Below are positions 1 to 8,896 of a stretch of 64,000 nt of DNA, one piece after another. Within the stretch, counting starts at the first letter, position 1. The number at the start of each line of letters is the position of its first letter. This DNA is from JAGXTF01 sp044224315 (GTDB taxonomy: Bacteria; Bacteroidota; Bacteroidia; NS11-12g; UBA955), in assembly GCA_044224315.1 (NCBI GenBank), contig JBGAKR010000004.1, forward strand, positions 124,001 through 188,000. The letters run 5' to 3'. Made by a program: the position numbers and the translations under genes. Below the pieces are notes generated by a model. That model was not told the DNA's origin and ran no database searches. It worked only from the letters and a program-made list of their open reading frames with translations.

Positions 1-1
1 G

Positions 2-625
2 TATTTACCTGCTAGTACGATTTTTTATGGACAGTTTGTAATCGATGAATTCAGCATTAAACAAGTAAAAGCTAAAACAGGCTATTGGGCCAATAAATTT
101 GGTTTTCAGGCCGGATTAAAAAGCACCCAGAAAATAAAAAACAGCCTGCTGTTTTTGCAAGCCGAATACAACCGCGCCAATCCATACACATACTCGCATT
201 ACCGCCCCAGCCAAAACTGGAGTCAATACGGACAACCCCTAGCCCACCCTTTGGGAGCTAACTTTACAGAGTGGGTTGGGCGTGCATTGTTTCAACCGGC
301 TAAATTGGCCCGTTTCACGGCCACACTTACCGCCATGTTTGCCCAAAAAGGTATGGATTCGGGCTACTATTCCGGCACCGATTTTGGCGGCAATATTTAC
401 CGCAATTACCGCGACCGAAGGGCAGATTTTGGCAACAAAATATTACAGGGAAATCTCGCAAAAATTCAAAATATTCAATTCCAAATCAGCTACATGGTTA
501 AACATAATTTATGGCTGGACTTAGGATACCAAACCCGCAAACAAACAGGCTGGATGCCTACTTCGGGGAATTGGATAAATTTTGGTCTGCGCCTGAATTT
601 ATCACCCTTGCAGTATTTGCAATAA
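2..625 (+). CDS. RemB/Wzi-like outer-membrane protein, C-terminal part (5' end outside window)
   Basis: The frame is open from the first bases of the window to the TAA at 623-625, so this is the last 207 residues of a longer protein. The start of the visible part (YGQFVIDEFSIKQ, then a GYWANKFGFQAG stretch) and the motif PYTYSHYRPSQNWSQYGQPL followed by AHPLGANFTEW are what I associate with the capsule-assembly Wzi / gliding protein RemB group of outer-membrane beta-barrels. The rest shows alternating hydrophobic strands and ends in a strand-like tail (INFGLRLNLSPLQYLQ), as expected for a barrel. The gene converges on recF with one base between the stop codons. The family call rests on recalled motifs; N-terminal and signal regions are not visible. 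Confidence 0.65.
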   Translation, partial: YLPASTIFYGQFVIDEFSIKQVKAKTGYWANKFGFQAGLKSTQKIKNSLLFLQAEYNRANPYTYSHYRPSQNWSQYGQPLAHPLGANFTEWVGRALFQPAKLARFTATLTAMFAQKGMDSGYYSGTDFGGNIYRNYRDRRADFGNKILQGNLAKIQNIQFQISYMVKHNLWLDLGYQTRKQTGWMPTSGNWINFGLRLNLSPLQYLQ

Positions 626-626
626 A

Positions 627-1709
627 TTAAATGGCAAAAAATTTCTTTTCAGCATTCACCGTTTCCAGATGGTGTTGCACCCTTTCGGCGTGGGTATCGG
701 TTATGATAATTTGTCCGAAAAAATCACGTGCCACCAATTCCATTAATTTACCAGCCCGGGTGGCATCTATTTTCTCAAAAATATCATCGAGCAACAGAAT
801 GGGTTTGTGTTTGGTTTTATCGGTAAAGTAGCGATACTGGGCTAGTTTTAAGGCAATTACAAACGATTTAATCTGCCCCTGGGAGCCATATTTTTTTAAT
901 GGAAAATTATTTAAAGTAAATTCAAAATCATCCTTGTGGATACCGGATCCGGTGCGCATTAAAACCCTGTCACGGTCGCGGTTTTGCAATAACAAATCTG
1001 CAAAATCCTGCTCGTGCAATTCTGAAATATAATTGAGGCTGTAAGTATCTTTTTCGGCGCTTAAGTATGAGTAAAATTCCTGAAAATAGGGCAGAAAAAT
1101 CTGCATAAATTCATTGCGGATTTTATGAATTTTATTGGCGGCGGGAACCAGACGTGCATCATAGCTTTCCAGTATATCCGGATCGGCAATGCGGCCATCC
1201 ATTTTTTTCAAAAATGCATTGCGTTGGTCTTGAATTTTTTTATAAAATGCCAATACTTCCAGGTATTCACGGTCGGTTTGGCAAAGGGTAAAATCTACAA
1301 AACGCCGGCGTTCTTCGCTGCCTTCCAGCACCAAGGCTATGTCGTAAGGGGTAATAAATACCGTTTGAATTAAACCGATATGATCCAACAATCGCGGATA
1401 GGTTTTATCATTTTTTTTGAGTGTTTTCTTCCCTTTATCGGTAAAGGTAGCCAGCACATCAAATTCTGGCATATCGGTATCAGCACCGTACCAGCCATGG
1501 ATAGAAAAAAAGCTGGCACCATGGCGAATCAGTTGTCCATCGATGCCATTGAAAAAACTTTTGGCATTGGCCAGGTAATACACCGCATCCAGCAGGTTGG
1601 TTTTACCCGTACCATTGGGGCCGGTAATACAATTAATCTGCGGGCAAAACTCAAACCGGGCTTCGGGATGGTTTTTAAAATCAAATACCTGCAGGCGCAT
1701 TAAATGCAT
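627..1709 (-). CDS. recF: DNA replication and repair protein RecF
   Basis: RecF is an SMC-like ATPase that helps load RecA at single-strand gaps and stalled forks. The 360-residue length is normal. Visible features are an N-terminal MHLMRLQVFDFKNH matching the usual MWLxxLxLxNFKNY spacing, Walker A GPNGTGKT at residues 30-37, the ABC-type signature SQGQIKSF near 276 and Walker B ILLLDDIFEKID near 305. That spacing supports the ATG at 1709 rather than the in-frame ATG at 1700. A TATCTTTG box lies only 4 nt upstream of 1709, so the transcript is probably leaderless. Downstream it converges with the RemB/Wzi-like gene. Confidence 0.95.
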   Translation of the reverse strand: MHLMRLQVFDFKNHPEARFEFCPQINCITGPNGTGKTNLLDAVYYLANAKSFFNGIDGQLIRHGASFFSIHGWYGADTDMPEFDVLATFTDKGKKTLKKNDKTYPRLLDHIGLIQTVFITPYDIALVLEGSEERRRFVDFTLCQTDREYLEVLAFYKKIQDQRNAFLKKMDGRIADPDILESYDARLVPAANKIHKIRNEFMQIFLPYFQEFYSYLSAEKDTYSLNYISELHEQDFADLLLQNRDRDRVLMRTGSGIHKDDFEFTLNNFPLKKYGSQGQIKSFVIALKLAQYRYFTDKTKHKPILLLDDIFEKIDATRAGKLMELVARDFFGQIIITDTHAERVQHHLETVNAEKKFFAI

Positions 1710-1713
1710 GGGG

Positions 1714-1721
1714 CAAAGATA
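1714..1721 (-). promoter_or_regulatory. -7 promoter box of recF (TATCTTTG)
   Basis: Exact match to the Bacteroidota TAnnTTTG -7 consensus on the minus strand. It ends 4 nt before the recF ATG, which places transcription start at or next to the start codon. Confidence 0.6.
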
Positions 1722-1785
1722 CAGTATGCCTTGGGTTGATGCACCAATGTGAAAACAGCGTTAAGAAAATCCAAGCCTATTAAAC

Positions 1786-1814
1786 AAAAAACGCCCCCAT
1801 AAATTATGGCGGCG
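1786..1814 (-). terminator. Intrinsic terminator after the T9SS cargo gene
   Basis: A 10-bp stem (1792-1801 with 1805-1814, one C-C mismatch) and a 3-nt loop are followed on the minus strand by six Ts (1791-1786). It lies 23 nt past the stop of the minus-strand gene at 1837. Confidence 0.7.
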
Positions 1815-1836
1815 CTTTCTGTTTGTAATCCGAAAA

Positions 1837-3078
1837 TTACTGTATGATGATTTTTTGGGAGATATTGAGTGGGCTTAAATCGGCGTTCAAACCACTGGCT
1901 TGAATCATATAAATGCCCTTAGAAAGACCGCTGGTGTTTACATCAATTACGGTAAAAAGATCGGCGGTGGTGTTGCCATTGTAAAGCACTTTTACCTCCT
2001 GGCCAAAAGCATTGAGCAAGTGTACTTTTACAAATTTGCCAGTACCATTAAAACTCACCTGAAAATCATTGCCAGCAGGGTTTGGAAATGCACGCAGGTC
2101 GAAATCGCCTGGCAAATCCGCAGTGGTAGTAGTATTTCCATTATTGTCAGGTGCAGCTATGCTTCCGCATGGGCCCAGGGTAGCACCGCTGTTGAGGTAG
2201 GATTGTAAACTGGATTGAGAGATGCACTTTGTTGAATTGTTGTAGCATACCTGAACCTTGCTAAGACTGGCGCCGCAGCGAATATCTTTATATATAACCT
2301 GCACCGAAGTATTGGTGCTGCAGCCATACGAATCCTTAATTTCAAGCGAATAAGTGGTGGTGGCTGTTGGGCACACGGTAATGCTAGAGGCAGTAGAAGC
2401 ATTGCTCCATTTGTAGGTATAGGTACCCGAACCGCCGCTAACAGTGGGCGACAAGGTAGCACAGGTAGGATTTGCACCTTTGTAAACGGTTTTATTTGAG
2501 CCCAAACTTGCACTGAGGTTGGTATTCCAACAGCGTGGGAAAACCATCAGTTTGGTGCAACCACCCATTATGTTACCCGCAGCTTCCATACCGCGGCACC
2601 AGATGGTATCGGGCAATCCGGTGGTATAAATCGATACTGAACCGCAAATAGCGCGCGGAGTTCCACAGGTAGAGGCAATACAAGCCCATACCGCTCTGCC
2701 AGGATTGTTCAGGTAGTACAAAACCGGCACATTGTAAGGGAGTGAATTCTTAGAATTATCAATCATTTTGTACCCATAAAATACGTTGCCAGTGCTCGGA
2801 CTCATCATGGTATCTTTCGACATGGTATCCAGGGTAATGTTTTGTCCCATAAGATAGAATGCAAAGTTGGTAGTGCTCTGGTCGGCGCCATAACGCGAAC
2901 TGTTGCGGCCACCCCCGGCGCAAAAGGATACATCAATTTTGTACTTGTTGCTACCCAGACTGGTAACGCCGTTTAGGGTAAATGACGATAGATCACAGGC
3001 GGTTGCCTGATACATACCCAGCACCGAAACGCCTGCCATCATCAGTTTCTTAAGGTTTTTTGTAAACACAGTTTTCAT
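1837..3078 (-). CDS. Secreted protein with T9SS type-A C-terminal sorting domain
   Basis: A 413-residue exported protein. The start at 3078 gives a clean signal peptide (MKTVFTKNLKKLMMAG, hydrophobic core, then YQATAC); the ten extra residues of a longer reading look like leader. The middle is Cys-rich. It carries one Ig/PKD-like module (SPTVSGGSGTYTYKWSNA to SLEIKDSYGC). From about residue 325 to the end lies a Por-secretion sorting domain: FPNPAGNDFQVSFNG, a LLNAFGQEVK strand, GLSKGIYMIQ and the final SQKIIIQ. T9SS cargo of this kind crosses the outer membrane and is usually attached to A-LPS. The role of the N-terminal part is unknown. An intrinsic terminator follows. Confidence 0.8.
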   Translation of the reverse strand: MKTVFTKNLKKLMMAGVSVLGMYQATACDLSSFTLNGVTSLGSNKYKIDVSFCAGGGRNSSRYGADQSTTNFAFYLMGQNITLDTMSKDTMMSPSTGNVFYGYKMIDNSKNSLPYNVPVLYYLNNPGRAVWACIASTCGTPRAICGSVSIYTTGLPDTIWCRGMEAAGNIMGGCTKLMVFPRCWNTNLSASLGSNKTVYKGANPTCATLSPTVSGGSGTYTYKWSNASTASSITVCPTATTTYSLEIKDSYGCSTNTSVQVIYKDIRCGASLSKVQVCYNNSTKCISQSSLQSYLNSGATLGPCGSIAAPDNNGNTTTTADLPGDFDLRAFPNPAGNDFQVSFNGTGKFVKVHLLNAFGQEVKVLYNGNTTADLFTVIDVNTSGLSKGIYMIQASGLNADLSPLNISQKIIIQ

Positions 3079-3227
3079 TGGTTCTTGATTTGTTGTACGG
3101 CAAATCAATTCTACCTTTTATAATGTTTTAGGCATCAATTATGATTTGGTGCCCTCTACCTGTTATCCGGTGCCAAGCAATTATTAAACGGGAAACCCCG
3201 ATTTAGCAAAAATATTGAAGGAATGGT

Positions 3228-3235
3228 TATCTTCG
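3228..3235 (+). promoter_or_regulatory. -7 box TATCTTCG before the MORN-like lipoprotein
   Basis: One mismatch to TAnnTTTG (TTCG variant). It ends 4 nt before the ATG at 3240, suggesting a leaderless message. Confidence 0.45.
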
Positions 3236-3239
3236 TGCC

Positions 3240-3794
3240 ATGAAATTATCCGTATCCGGAAGTATTATTACTTTGATTTTGGCAGCATGCAGCGGCAATG
3301 GTTTGAGTTCAGACATATCAAAACCCTTTAAATTTGACCGTGAAAAATTAGAAAAATTAGCTAAAGAAAAGAAGGCCATTTATGATTTAGGTAAACGCAA
3401 CAATGGAACCCTGAGTTACGAAAAATTTTACCTGGGTGATTCTGTTAAATACGAACTGAATTTTGATGAGAAATCAAACCTGAGTCGGGTTGCAAAATTC
3501 AATGAACACGGAGAACAAGTTTGGGAAGAGGAATATTATCCGAATGGGCAGCGCAAGTCGCATTACAACATGAAAACCGTTCAGGAATATGGCCGAATCA
3601 GTACCCAAAGAGCGGGTTATTATGAAACCTATTATGAAACCGGAATTGTAAAAGAACGTGGGGTATTTAATAACAATAAATATGAGTGGACCCTGAAAAT
3701 AACTCCGGAAGGATATGCCGGCGATACCACATTTTACGAATACCCCAAAGAAGAAGCACAGGATATGCCCAAAGCAGAAATAAAGGCAAAATAA
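3240..3794 (+). CDS. Lipoprotein with MORN-like (YwqK-type) repeats
   Basis: A 184-residue protein with a lipoprotein signal: short basic n-region, hydrophobic core and lipobox LAAC with Cys17. The body has short strand-turn repeats (GTLSYEKFYLGDSVKYEL, EEYYPNGQRKSHYNM, YYETYYETGIVKERGVF), as in MORN/YwqK-like antitoxin-fold repeats that build a flat beta-sheet. No catalytic residues are recognisable. It stands alone between two unrelated genes and has its own promoter box immediately before the ATG. Probably an envelope-anchored protein; function unknown. Confidence 0.75.
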   Translation: MKLSVSGSIITLILAACSGNGLSSDISKPFKFDREKLEKLAKEKKAIYDLGKRNNGTLSYEKFYLGDSVKYELNFDEKSNLSRVAKFNEHGEQVWEEEYYPNGQRKSHYNMKTVQEYGRISTQRAGYYETYYETGIVKERGVFNNNKYEWTLKITPEGYAGDTTFYEYPKEEAQDMPKAEIKAK

Positions 3795-3881
3795 AATCAC
3801 ATACTCCTGCACCGTTTTTTTTCGGAATTCGCAACATTTCCTCTTTTTGTCCACAGCCTGTTTTAGGGCCTTTATTCAGCC

Positions 3882-3889
3882 TAAATTCG
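3882..3889 (+). promoter_or_regulatory. -7 box TAAATTCG upstream of dnaE
   Basis: TAnnTTCG variant of the Bacteroidota -7 element, 19 nt before the dnaE ATG. Confidence 0.45.
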
Positions 3890-3908
3890 TAGGCCATAAT
3901 CTATTTCC

Positions 3909-6900
3909 ATGCCTCAGTTTTCGCACCTGCACGTTCATACCCAATATTCATTACTCGACGGAGCTGCCAATATTAAAAGTCTGGCCAAAAAAGCCAAGGC
4001 CGATGGGATGCCTGCCATTGCCATTACCGACCATGGCAATATGTTTGGTGCATTTGATTTTTACCAGGCAGTAACCAAGGAAGGAATTAAACCCATAATT
4101 GGATGTGAATTTTATTTGGTTGAAGACCGCAACCGCAAAACATTCGGGCAAGGGCAGAAAGACAAACGCTACCACCAATTATTACTGGCCAAAAACCAAA
4201 CAGGATATCGCAATTTATCCAAACTTTGTTCGCTGGGATACCTCGAGGGTATGTATTCAAAATATCCGCGTATTGACAAAGAATTATTGGAAAAATATAA
4301 AGAGGGATTAATTGCAACTTCGTGCTGTATTGGTGCCGAAATTCCCCAATCTATTATTTGGAAAGGAGAAGAAGCCGCAGAGGAAACTTTTAAAGAATGG
4401 CATAACCGATTTGGCGATGATTTTTACGTAGAATTACAAAGGCATTTTATTTCCAATATCGACAATTCGGGCATTAGCCAGGAAGATGTAAACCAAACCC
4501 TGATAAAGTTTGCACGCAAATACAATGTACCCATTATTTGCACAAACGACTCGCATTATACCGATAAAAAAGACGCAAATGCGCATGATATTTTATTGTG
4601 TATTAATACCGGTGAATTTCAGAGCACACCCAAGGCTACCAATGAAGAGGGCGGAAAAGGATTTCGTTTTGGTTTTCCAAATGACGAATTTTATTTTAAA
4701 TCTACCGATCAAATGGCGGATTTGTTTAAGGACATACCCGAGGCCCTTGACAATACAAACCGCATTATCGATTCGATAGAAACTCCTAAACTGAGCAGGG
4801 ATATAATGCTGCCCATGTACGAAATGCCCCCCGGTTTTGCCGACCAGAATGCCTATTTGCGTCATTTGGCTTACGAGGGCTGCCGCAGGCGTTATGGGGC
4901 TATGATTCCGGCAGAAGTGCAGGAAAGGCTGGAGTTTGAGGTTCAAACCATTGAAAAAAGTGGATTTGCCGGTTACTTCCTCATTGTGCAGGATTTTACC
5001 ACCGCCTCTCGCGAGATGGGTGTATGGGTAGGCCCGGGACGGGGATCGGCTGCAGGTAGTTTGGTGGCCTATTGCCTGGGCATTACCAATGTAGACCCGG
5101 TAAAATACGATTTGCTGTTTGAAAGGTTCCTGAATCCGGAAAGGGTAAGCATGCCCGATATTGATATCGACTTTGACGATACCGGCCGCGACCGGGTAAT
5201 TGACTATGTGGCAAAAAAATACGGACAACGCCGCATAGCCCAGATTATTACTTATGGCACCATGGCTGCCAAAAGCTCCATCCGCGACGTGGGGCGCGTA
5301 TTGCAATACCCCCTGGCTGCTACCGACCGCATGGCAAAACTGATACCCGGTAACCTGGGATTGGAAACCATACTGCACGCCAACCCCGACGAATTGGCCA
5401 AAGACGATTCGAACAACCTGAAACCCGAAGAGTTGGATGGCATTCGCGAGCTTCAAAAAATATACAACAGCAACGATCCGGCGGCACAGGTGTTGAAGGA
5501 TGCCGAAAAACTGGAAGGCTCAGTTCGCAATACAGGTGTACATGCCTGCGGAATTATTATTGCCCCAGAAGATATCGATGATTTGGTGCCGGTAGCACGC
5601 AGTAAGGATAGCGCTTACATGCAGGTGCAATATGATGTAAACCAGATTGAAAAAGCGGGTTTACTGAAAATGGACTTTCTGGGTTTAAGTACCCTTTCCA
5701 TTTTAAAAGAGGCCATAAAAATTATAAAAGAAACCACCGGAGATATAATTGATGTAGACAATATTCCGCTGGATGATGTAAAAACTTACGAATTGTTTCA
5801 ACGCGGCGAAACCAATGGCGTTTTCCAGTTTGAAAGTCCGGGTATGCAAAAATATATGCGCGAATTAAAGCCCACGCAATTTGCGGATTTAATTGCCATG
5901 AACGCATTGTACCGCCCGGGTCCATTGAAATATATTCCCGATTTTATTGATCGCAAACACGGCAGAAAACCCGTGGTTTTTGACCTCGAAGCCTGCGAAG
6001 AATATTTGAAAGAAACCTATGGAATTACCGTGTATCAGGAGCAGGTAATGCTATTGAGCCAAAAGCTGGCGGGCTTTACAAAGGGAAAGGCCGATGAGCT
6101 GCGCAAAGCCATGGGTAAAAAGAAAAAGGATATTATTGACCAGTTAAAAGGCAGCTTTATGGAAGGTGGAACTGCAAACGGACATGCTGCCAATAAGCTC
6201 GAAAAAATATGGAGTGACTGGGAAGAATTTGCACAATATGCATTCAATAAATCACACTCCACTTGTTATGCGGTTGTAGCGTTTCAAACCGCATATTTAA
6301 AAGCCAATTATCCCGCCCAGTTTATGGCAGCTGTGTTGAAAAGCAATATGGGTGATATTAAAAAAATTACTTTTTATATGGAAGAATGCAGGCGCATGGA
6401 CATAAAGGTTTTAGGGCCCGATGTGAATGAAAGTCGCAGCGCATTTACAGTTACACAAAAAGGTGAAATTCGTTTTGGATTAAATGCAGTAAAAGGGGTG
6501 GGTGAAAATGCGGTAGATGATATTTTAAAAGAACGCGATGCAAATGGTCCGTTTGAAAGTATTTTTGATTTAACCAGCCGCGTAAATCTACGCAGCGTAA
6601 GTAAAAAAACCCTCGAGTCTTTATCCCGCGCCGGGGCTTTCGATTTTGATACCCGTTACCACCGCGCGCAGTATTTTGCCGGTGATGATGATAAAAACGG
6701 AATTGAAATGGCCATAAAATATGGCAACCAAAAACAGGCCGATAAAATATCCGGACAAGGTTCATTATTTGGCGGCGGCGATGATGCCGGTAAGGTTTCA
6801 AGTGAACCCAAATTACCCACGGTAGAAAAATTAACCCTGCTGGATGAATTGCGGGCGGAGGAAGAAATGGTGGGCGTGTATTTGAGCAAACATCCATTAG

Positions 6901-7502
6901 ATCCCTTCCGTTTTGAGTACGATATGGTAACCACCTGCGGCGTAAAAGACCTGGCCGAGTACCAGAATGGAACCGATAATGTGCCCTTTCAGGTAATGGG
7001 AATTATCACTTCTTTCCGCGAAAGTATCAGCCAGAAAGGCAATCCATTTGGCAAATTTGTATTGCTTGATTACAGTGGCAGTTTTGAGTTTGCTATTTTT
7101 GGCGATGACTATTTAAAATGGAAACATTTACTGGCCAAAGATTATATCATTGTTATCCGTGGCACATTTGATTATAACCAAAATTATGGCAAAATGTATT
7201 GCCGGTTTAAAGAGTTTTCACTGGCCGCTGAAATTACCGCTGCAAACCTGGTAAAAGGCATACAGGTAGATTTTAGTGTGTTTGATATGACCGAAGGAAA
7301 ATACCAGATTTTGGAAGATATTTTGGGTCAATATCCCGGACAATGTGCATTATGGGTAAACATTTTGGATGCCGAAAACAAAATGGATGTAAAACTGGTA
7401 TCGCGCAAGGGGCTTGCATTTGGACCCGATGTGCAGCAAATGCTCGACGAAATGGAAATCAAATACAACACCCGTTTAGACGAAAAATGGCGACTAAATT
7501 AA
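3909..7502 (+). CDS. dnaE: DNA polymerase III subunit alpha
   Basis: The 1197-residue replicative polymerase. The N-terminal PHP domain opens with FSHLHVHTQYSLLDG and has AITDHGNMFGAFDFY. The C-family polymerase core has GPGRGSAAGSLVAYCLGIT near residue 377 and the catalytic aspartates in MPDIDIDFDD near 415. NTGVHACGIII lies near 546, and the fingers helix YRPGPLKYIPDFIDRKHG near 670. A helix-hairpin-helix region (FGLNAVKGVGENAVDDI) and a C-terminal OB-fold strand region around residues 1020-1100 (QVMGIITSFRESISQKGNPF) follow. Length and order are standard for DnaE1 of this phylum. The ATG at 3909 follows a TAAATTCG box and starts directly with the PHP motif. Confidence 0.97.
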   Translation: MPQFSHLHVHTQYSLLDGAANIKSLAKKAKADGMPAIAITDHGNMFGAFDFYQAVTKEGIKPIIGCEFYLVEDRNRKTFGQGQKDKRYHQLLLAKNQTGYRNLSKLCSLGYLEGMYSKYPRIDKELLEKYKEGLIATSCCIGAEIPQSIIWKGEEAAEETFKEWHNRFGDDFYVELQRHFISNIDNSGISQEDVNQTLIKFARKYNVPIICTNDSHYTDKKDANAHDILLCINTGEFQSTPKATNEEGGKGFRFGFPNDEFYFKSTDQMADLFKDIPEALDNTNRIIDSIETPKLSRDIMLPMYEMPPGFADQNAYLRHLAYEGCRRRYGAMIPAEVQERLEFEVQTIEKSGFAGYFLIVQDFTTASREMGVWVGPGRGSAAGSLVAYCLGITNVDPVKYDLLFERFLNPERVSMPDIDIDFDDTGRDRVIDYVAKKYGQRRIAQIITYGTMAAKSSIRDVGRVLQYPLAATDRMAKLIPGNLGLETILHANPDELAKDDSNNLKPEELDGIRELQKIYNSNDPAAQVLKDAEKLEGSVRNTGVHACGIIIAPEDIDDLVPVARSKDSAYMQVQYDVNQIEKAGLLKMDFLGLSTLSILKEAIKIIKETTGDIIDVDNIPLDDVKTYELFQRGETNGVFQFESPGMQKYMRELKPTQFADLIAMNALYRPGPLKYIPDFIDRKHGRKPVVFDLEACEEYLKETYGITVYQEQVMLLSQKLAGFTKGKADELRKAMGKKKKDIIDQLKGSFMEGGTANGHAANKLEKIWSDWEEFAQYAFNKSHSTCYAVVAFQTAYLKANYPAQFMAAVLKSNMGDIKKITFYMEECRRMDIKVLGPDVNESRSAFTVTQKGEIRFGLNAVKGVGENAVDDILKERDANGPFESIFDLTSRVNLRSVSKKTLESLSRAGAFDFDTRYHRAQYFAGDDDKNGIEMAIKYGNQKQADKISGQGSLFGGGDDAGKVSSEPKLPTVEKLTLLDELRAEEEMVGVYLSKHPLDPFRFEYDMVTTCGVKDLAEYQNGTDNVPFQVMGIITSFRESISQKGNPFGKFVLLDYSGSFEFAIFGDDYLKWKHLLAKDYIIVIRGTFDYNQNYGKMYCRFKEFSLAAEITAANLVKGIQVDFSVFDMTEGKYQILEDILGQYPGQCALWVNILDAENKMDVKLVSRKGLAFGPDVQQMLDEMEIKYNTRLDEKWRLN

Positions 7503-7579
7503 CTGAATCAACTAAACAAAATCATTTTACCAACTGCGCAAAACTTGCATTAAACCTTAATCATTAAACGTTAAAAATT

Positions 7580-7605
7580 GGCTGTCGCATTCACAATTCA
7601 CAATT
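7580..7605 (+). repeat. Microsatellite-type arm with GGCTGTCGC inner end
   Basis: GGCTGTCGC (7580-7588) is followed by ATTCACAATTCACAATT (7589-7605). The 15-mer GTGAATTGTGAATGC, read on the minus strand at 7601-7587, recurs on the plus strand at 12457-12471. The arm ends 5 nt before the glycosyltransferase ATG. I see no convincing partner arm on the left, so this may be a half element. Confidence 0.6.
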
Positions 7606-7610
7606 AAAAA

Positions 7611-8486
7611 ATGTTTGTCTCCGGATTCACAATAGCAAGAAACGTAGTAAGGGCTGATTATCCGCTGAAGGAAGCCGTTTATTCCGTGCTGCCTTTGTGT
7701 GATGAATTTGTAATTGCTCTAGGAAAAAGTGAGGATGATACCCATGATTTTGTAAAGAGTTTTGACGATCCCAAAATACGCATTATTGAAACCGTATGGG
7801 ATGATAGTTTGCGCACCGGGGGCCGCGTACTGGCCGATGAAACCAATAAAGCCAAAGCAGCAGTAAATCCAAAAGCGGATTGGTTATTTTATATCCAAGC
7901 CGATGAATGTTTGCACGAAAAATATATAGATAAAGTGCGAAAATGTATGCTCGAAAATTTGAGTATTGCTGAGGTAGATGGTTTATTGTTTGACTACACC
8001 CATTTTTATGGCAGCTATGATTATATCGGCGATTCGCGCAAATGGTACCGCAAAGAAATCAGGGTAATCCGCAACAACCCCATGATATACAGTTACCGCG
8101 ATGCCCAGGGTTTTAGAAAAGGCGACGATTTTAAACTGCGGGTGAAACATTGCGGGGCCAGTATATACCATTACGGATGGGTAAAAAACCCCAGGGAGCA
8201 GCAGGTAAAACAATTGCAGTTTCACCGCATGTGGCACGATGATCAGTTTATGGAAAAACATGTGGCGGGCGCTGAAAATTTCGACTACTCAGGCATTGAT
8301 TCCCTGGCCAAATTCACCGGCACACAGCCCGAGGTAATGCGGAAACGCATGCAGCGCATGAATTGGACTTTTGATTTTGATATATCTAAAAAGAATTTCA
8401 CTTTCAAAACCAAATTGCTGTATTGGATTGAAAAATTAACTGGCTGGCGGGTAGGTGAATATAAAAATTATAAAATTATTAAATAA
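7611..8486 (+). CDS. Glycosyltransferase, GT2-like
   Basis: A 291-residue protein with a GT-A-like start: VSGFTIARNVVRADYPLKEA, then a CDEFVIALGKSEDDT strand-loop and, near residue 100, ADWLFYIQADECLHEKY, where QADE would occupy the DXD-like metal/nucleotide-sugar site. The C-terminal part is rich in basic and aromatic residues and has no membrane segment. Family-2 enzymes transfer sugars to lipids, glycans or proteins; donor and acceptor cannot be told here. No other glycan gene is adjacent. The ATG follows a microsatellite-type repeat arm directly, and no -7 box is visible. Confidence 0.7.
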   Translation: MFVSGFTIARNVVRADYPLKEAVYSVLPLCDEFVIALGKSEDDTHDFVKSFDDPKIRIIETVWDDSLRTGGRVLADETNKAKAAVNPKADWLFYIQADECLHEKYIDKVRKCMLENLSIAEVDGLLFDYTHFYGSYDYIGDSRKWYRKEIRVIRNNPMIYSYRDAQGFRKGDDFKLRVKHCGASIYHYGWVKNPREQQVKQLQFHRMWHDDQFMEKHVAGAENFDYSGIDSLAKFTGTQPEVMRKRMQRMNWTFDFDISKKNFTFKTKLLYWIEKLTGWRVGEYKNYKIIK

Positions 8487-8651
8487 CTATCCAAACAGTT
8501 AATCCATTGGGTTAATACAACATTGCTTCGTTTAATGATTGCTTGAGCATATTCATTGCGGCAAACTTTATTTATTAGGAATATACCCAGGTAAAGTTAC
8601 CTTCAGGTGCCATCTGTATGCAGTTTGGGTAAAGTTTGGCAAACCTCCGAG

Positions 8652-8706
8652 GTGGGAGAAAGGTGGGAGAAACCTGAGAGAATGGTGAGAGAAAGGTGGG
8701 GGAATG
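8652..8706 (+). repeat. 11-bp tandem repeat, five copies (GGTGGGAGAAA)
   Basis: Five consecutive 11-mers: GGTGGGAGAAA twice, CCTGAGAGAAT, GGTGAGAGAAA, GGTGGGGGAAT. They are strongly purine-rich on the plus strand. They sit inside the 410-bp gap 8487-8896; the rest of that gap is AT-rich with no coding signal I can support, apart from the promoter box at 8877. Confidence 0.85.
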
Positions 8707-8876
8707 ATATACACCTTTTTAATCGCTAAAATATTAAAATCGCCAAATTGAATCATTCAAAATTAACGCAATTAAATCAGATTTTAAATGGCAATTCGGG
8801 TTATTTGTTCTACAAAATTTAATTAATTATGATTTGTTTCAAAATTAACCCTTTTCTCATATTAATGCCTTTTGCT

Positions 8877-8884
8877 TATATTTG
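8877..8884 (+). promoter_or_regulatory. -7 box TATATTTG of the flavoprotein gene
   Basis: Exact TAnnTTTG, 12 nt before the ATG at 8897. It argues against an in-frame TTG at 8882, which lies inside the box. Confidence 0.6.
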
Positions 8885-8896
8885 AAATATCTATCC

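Noticed and set aside
4593..5456. 287-codon open frame on the minus strand
   Set aside because: Lies antisense inside the dnaE coding region; no conserved motifs and the plus-strand protein is unambiguous.
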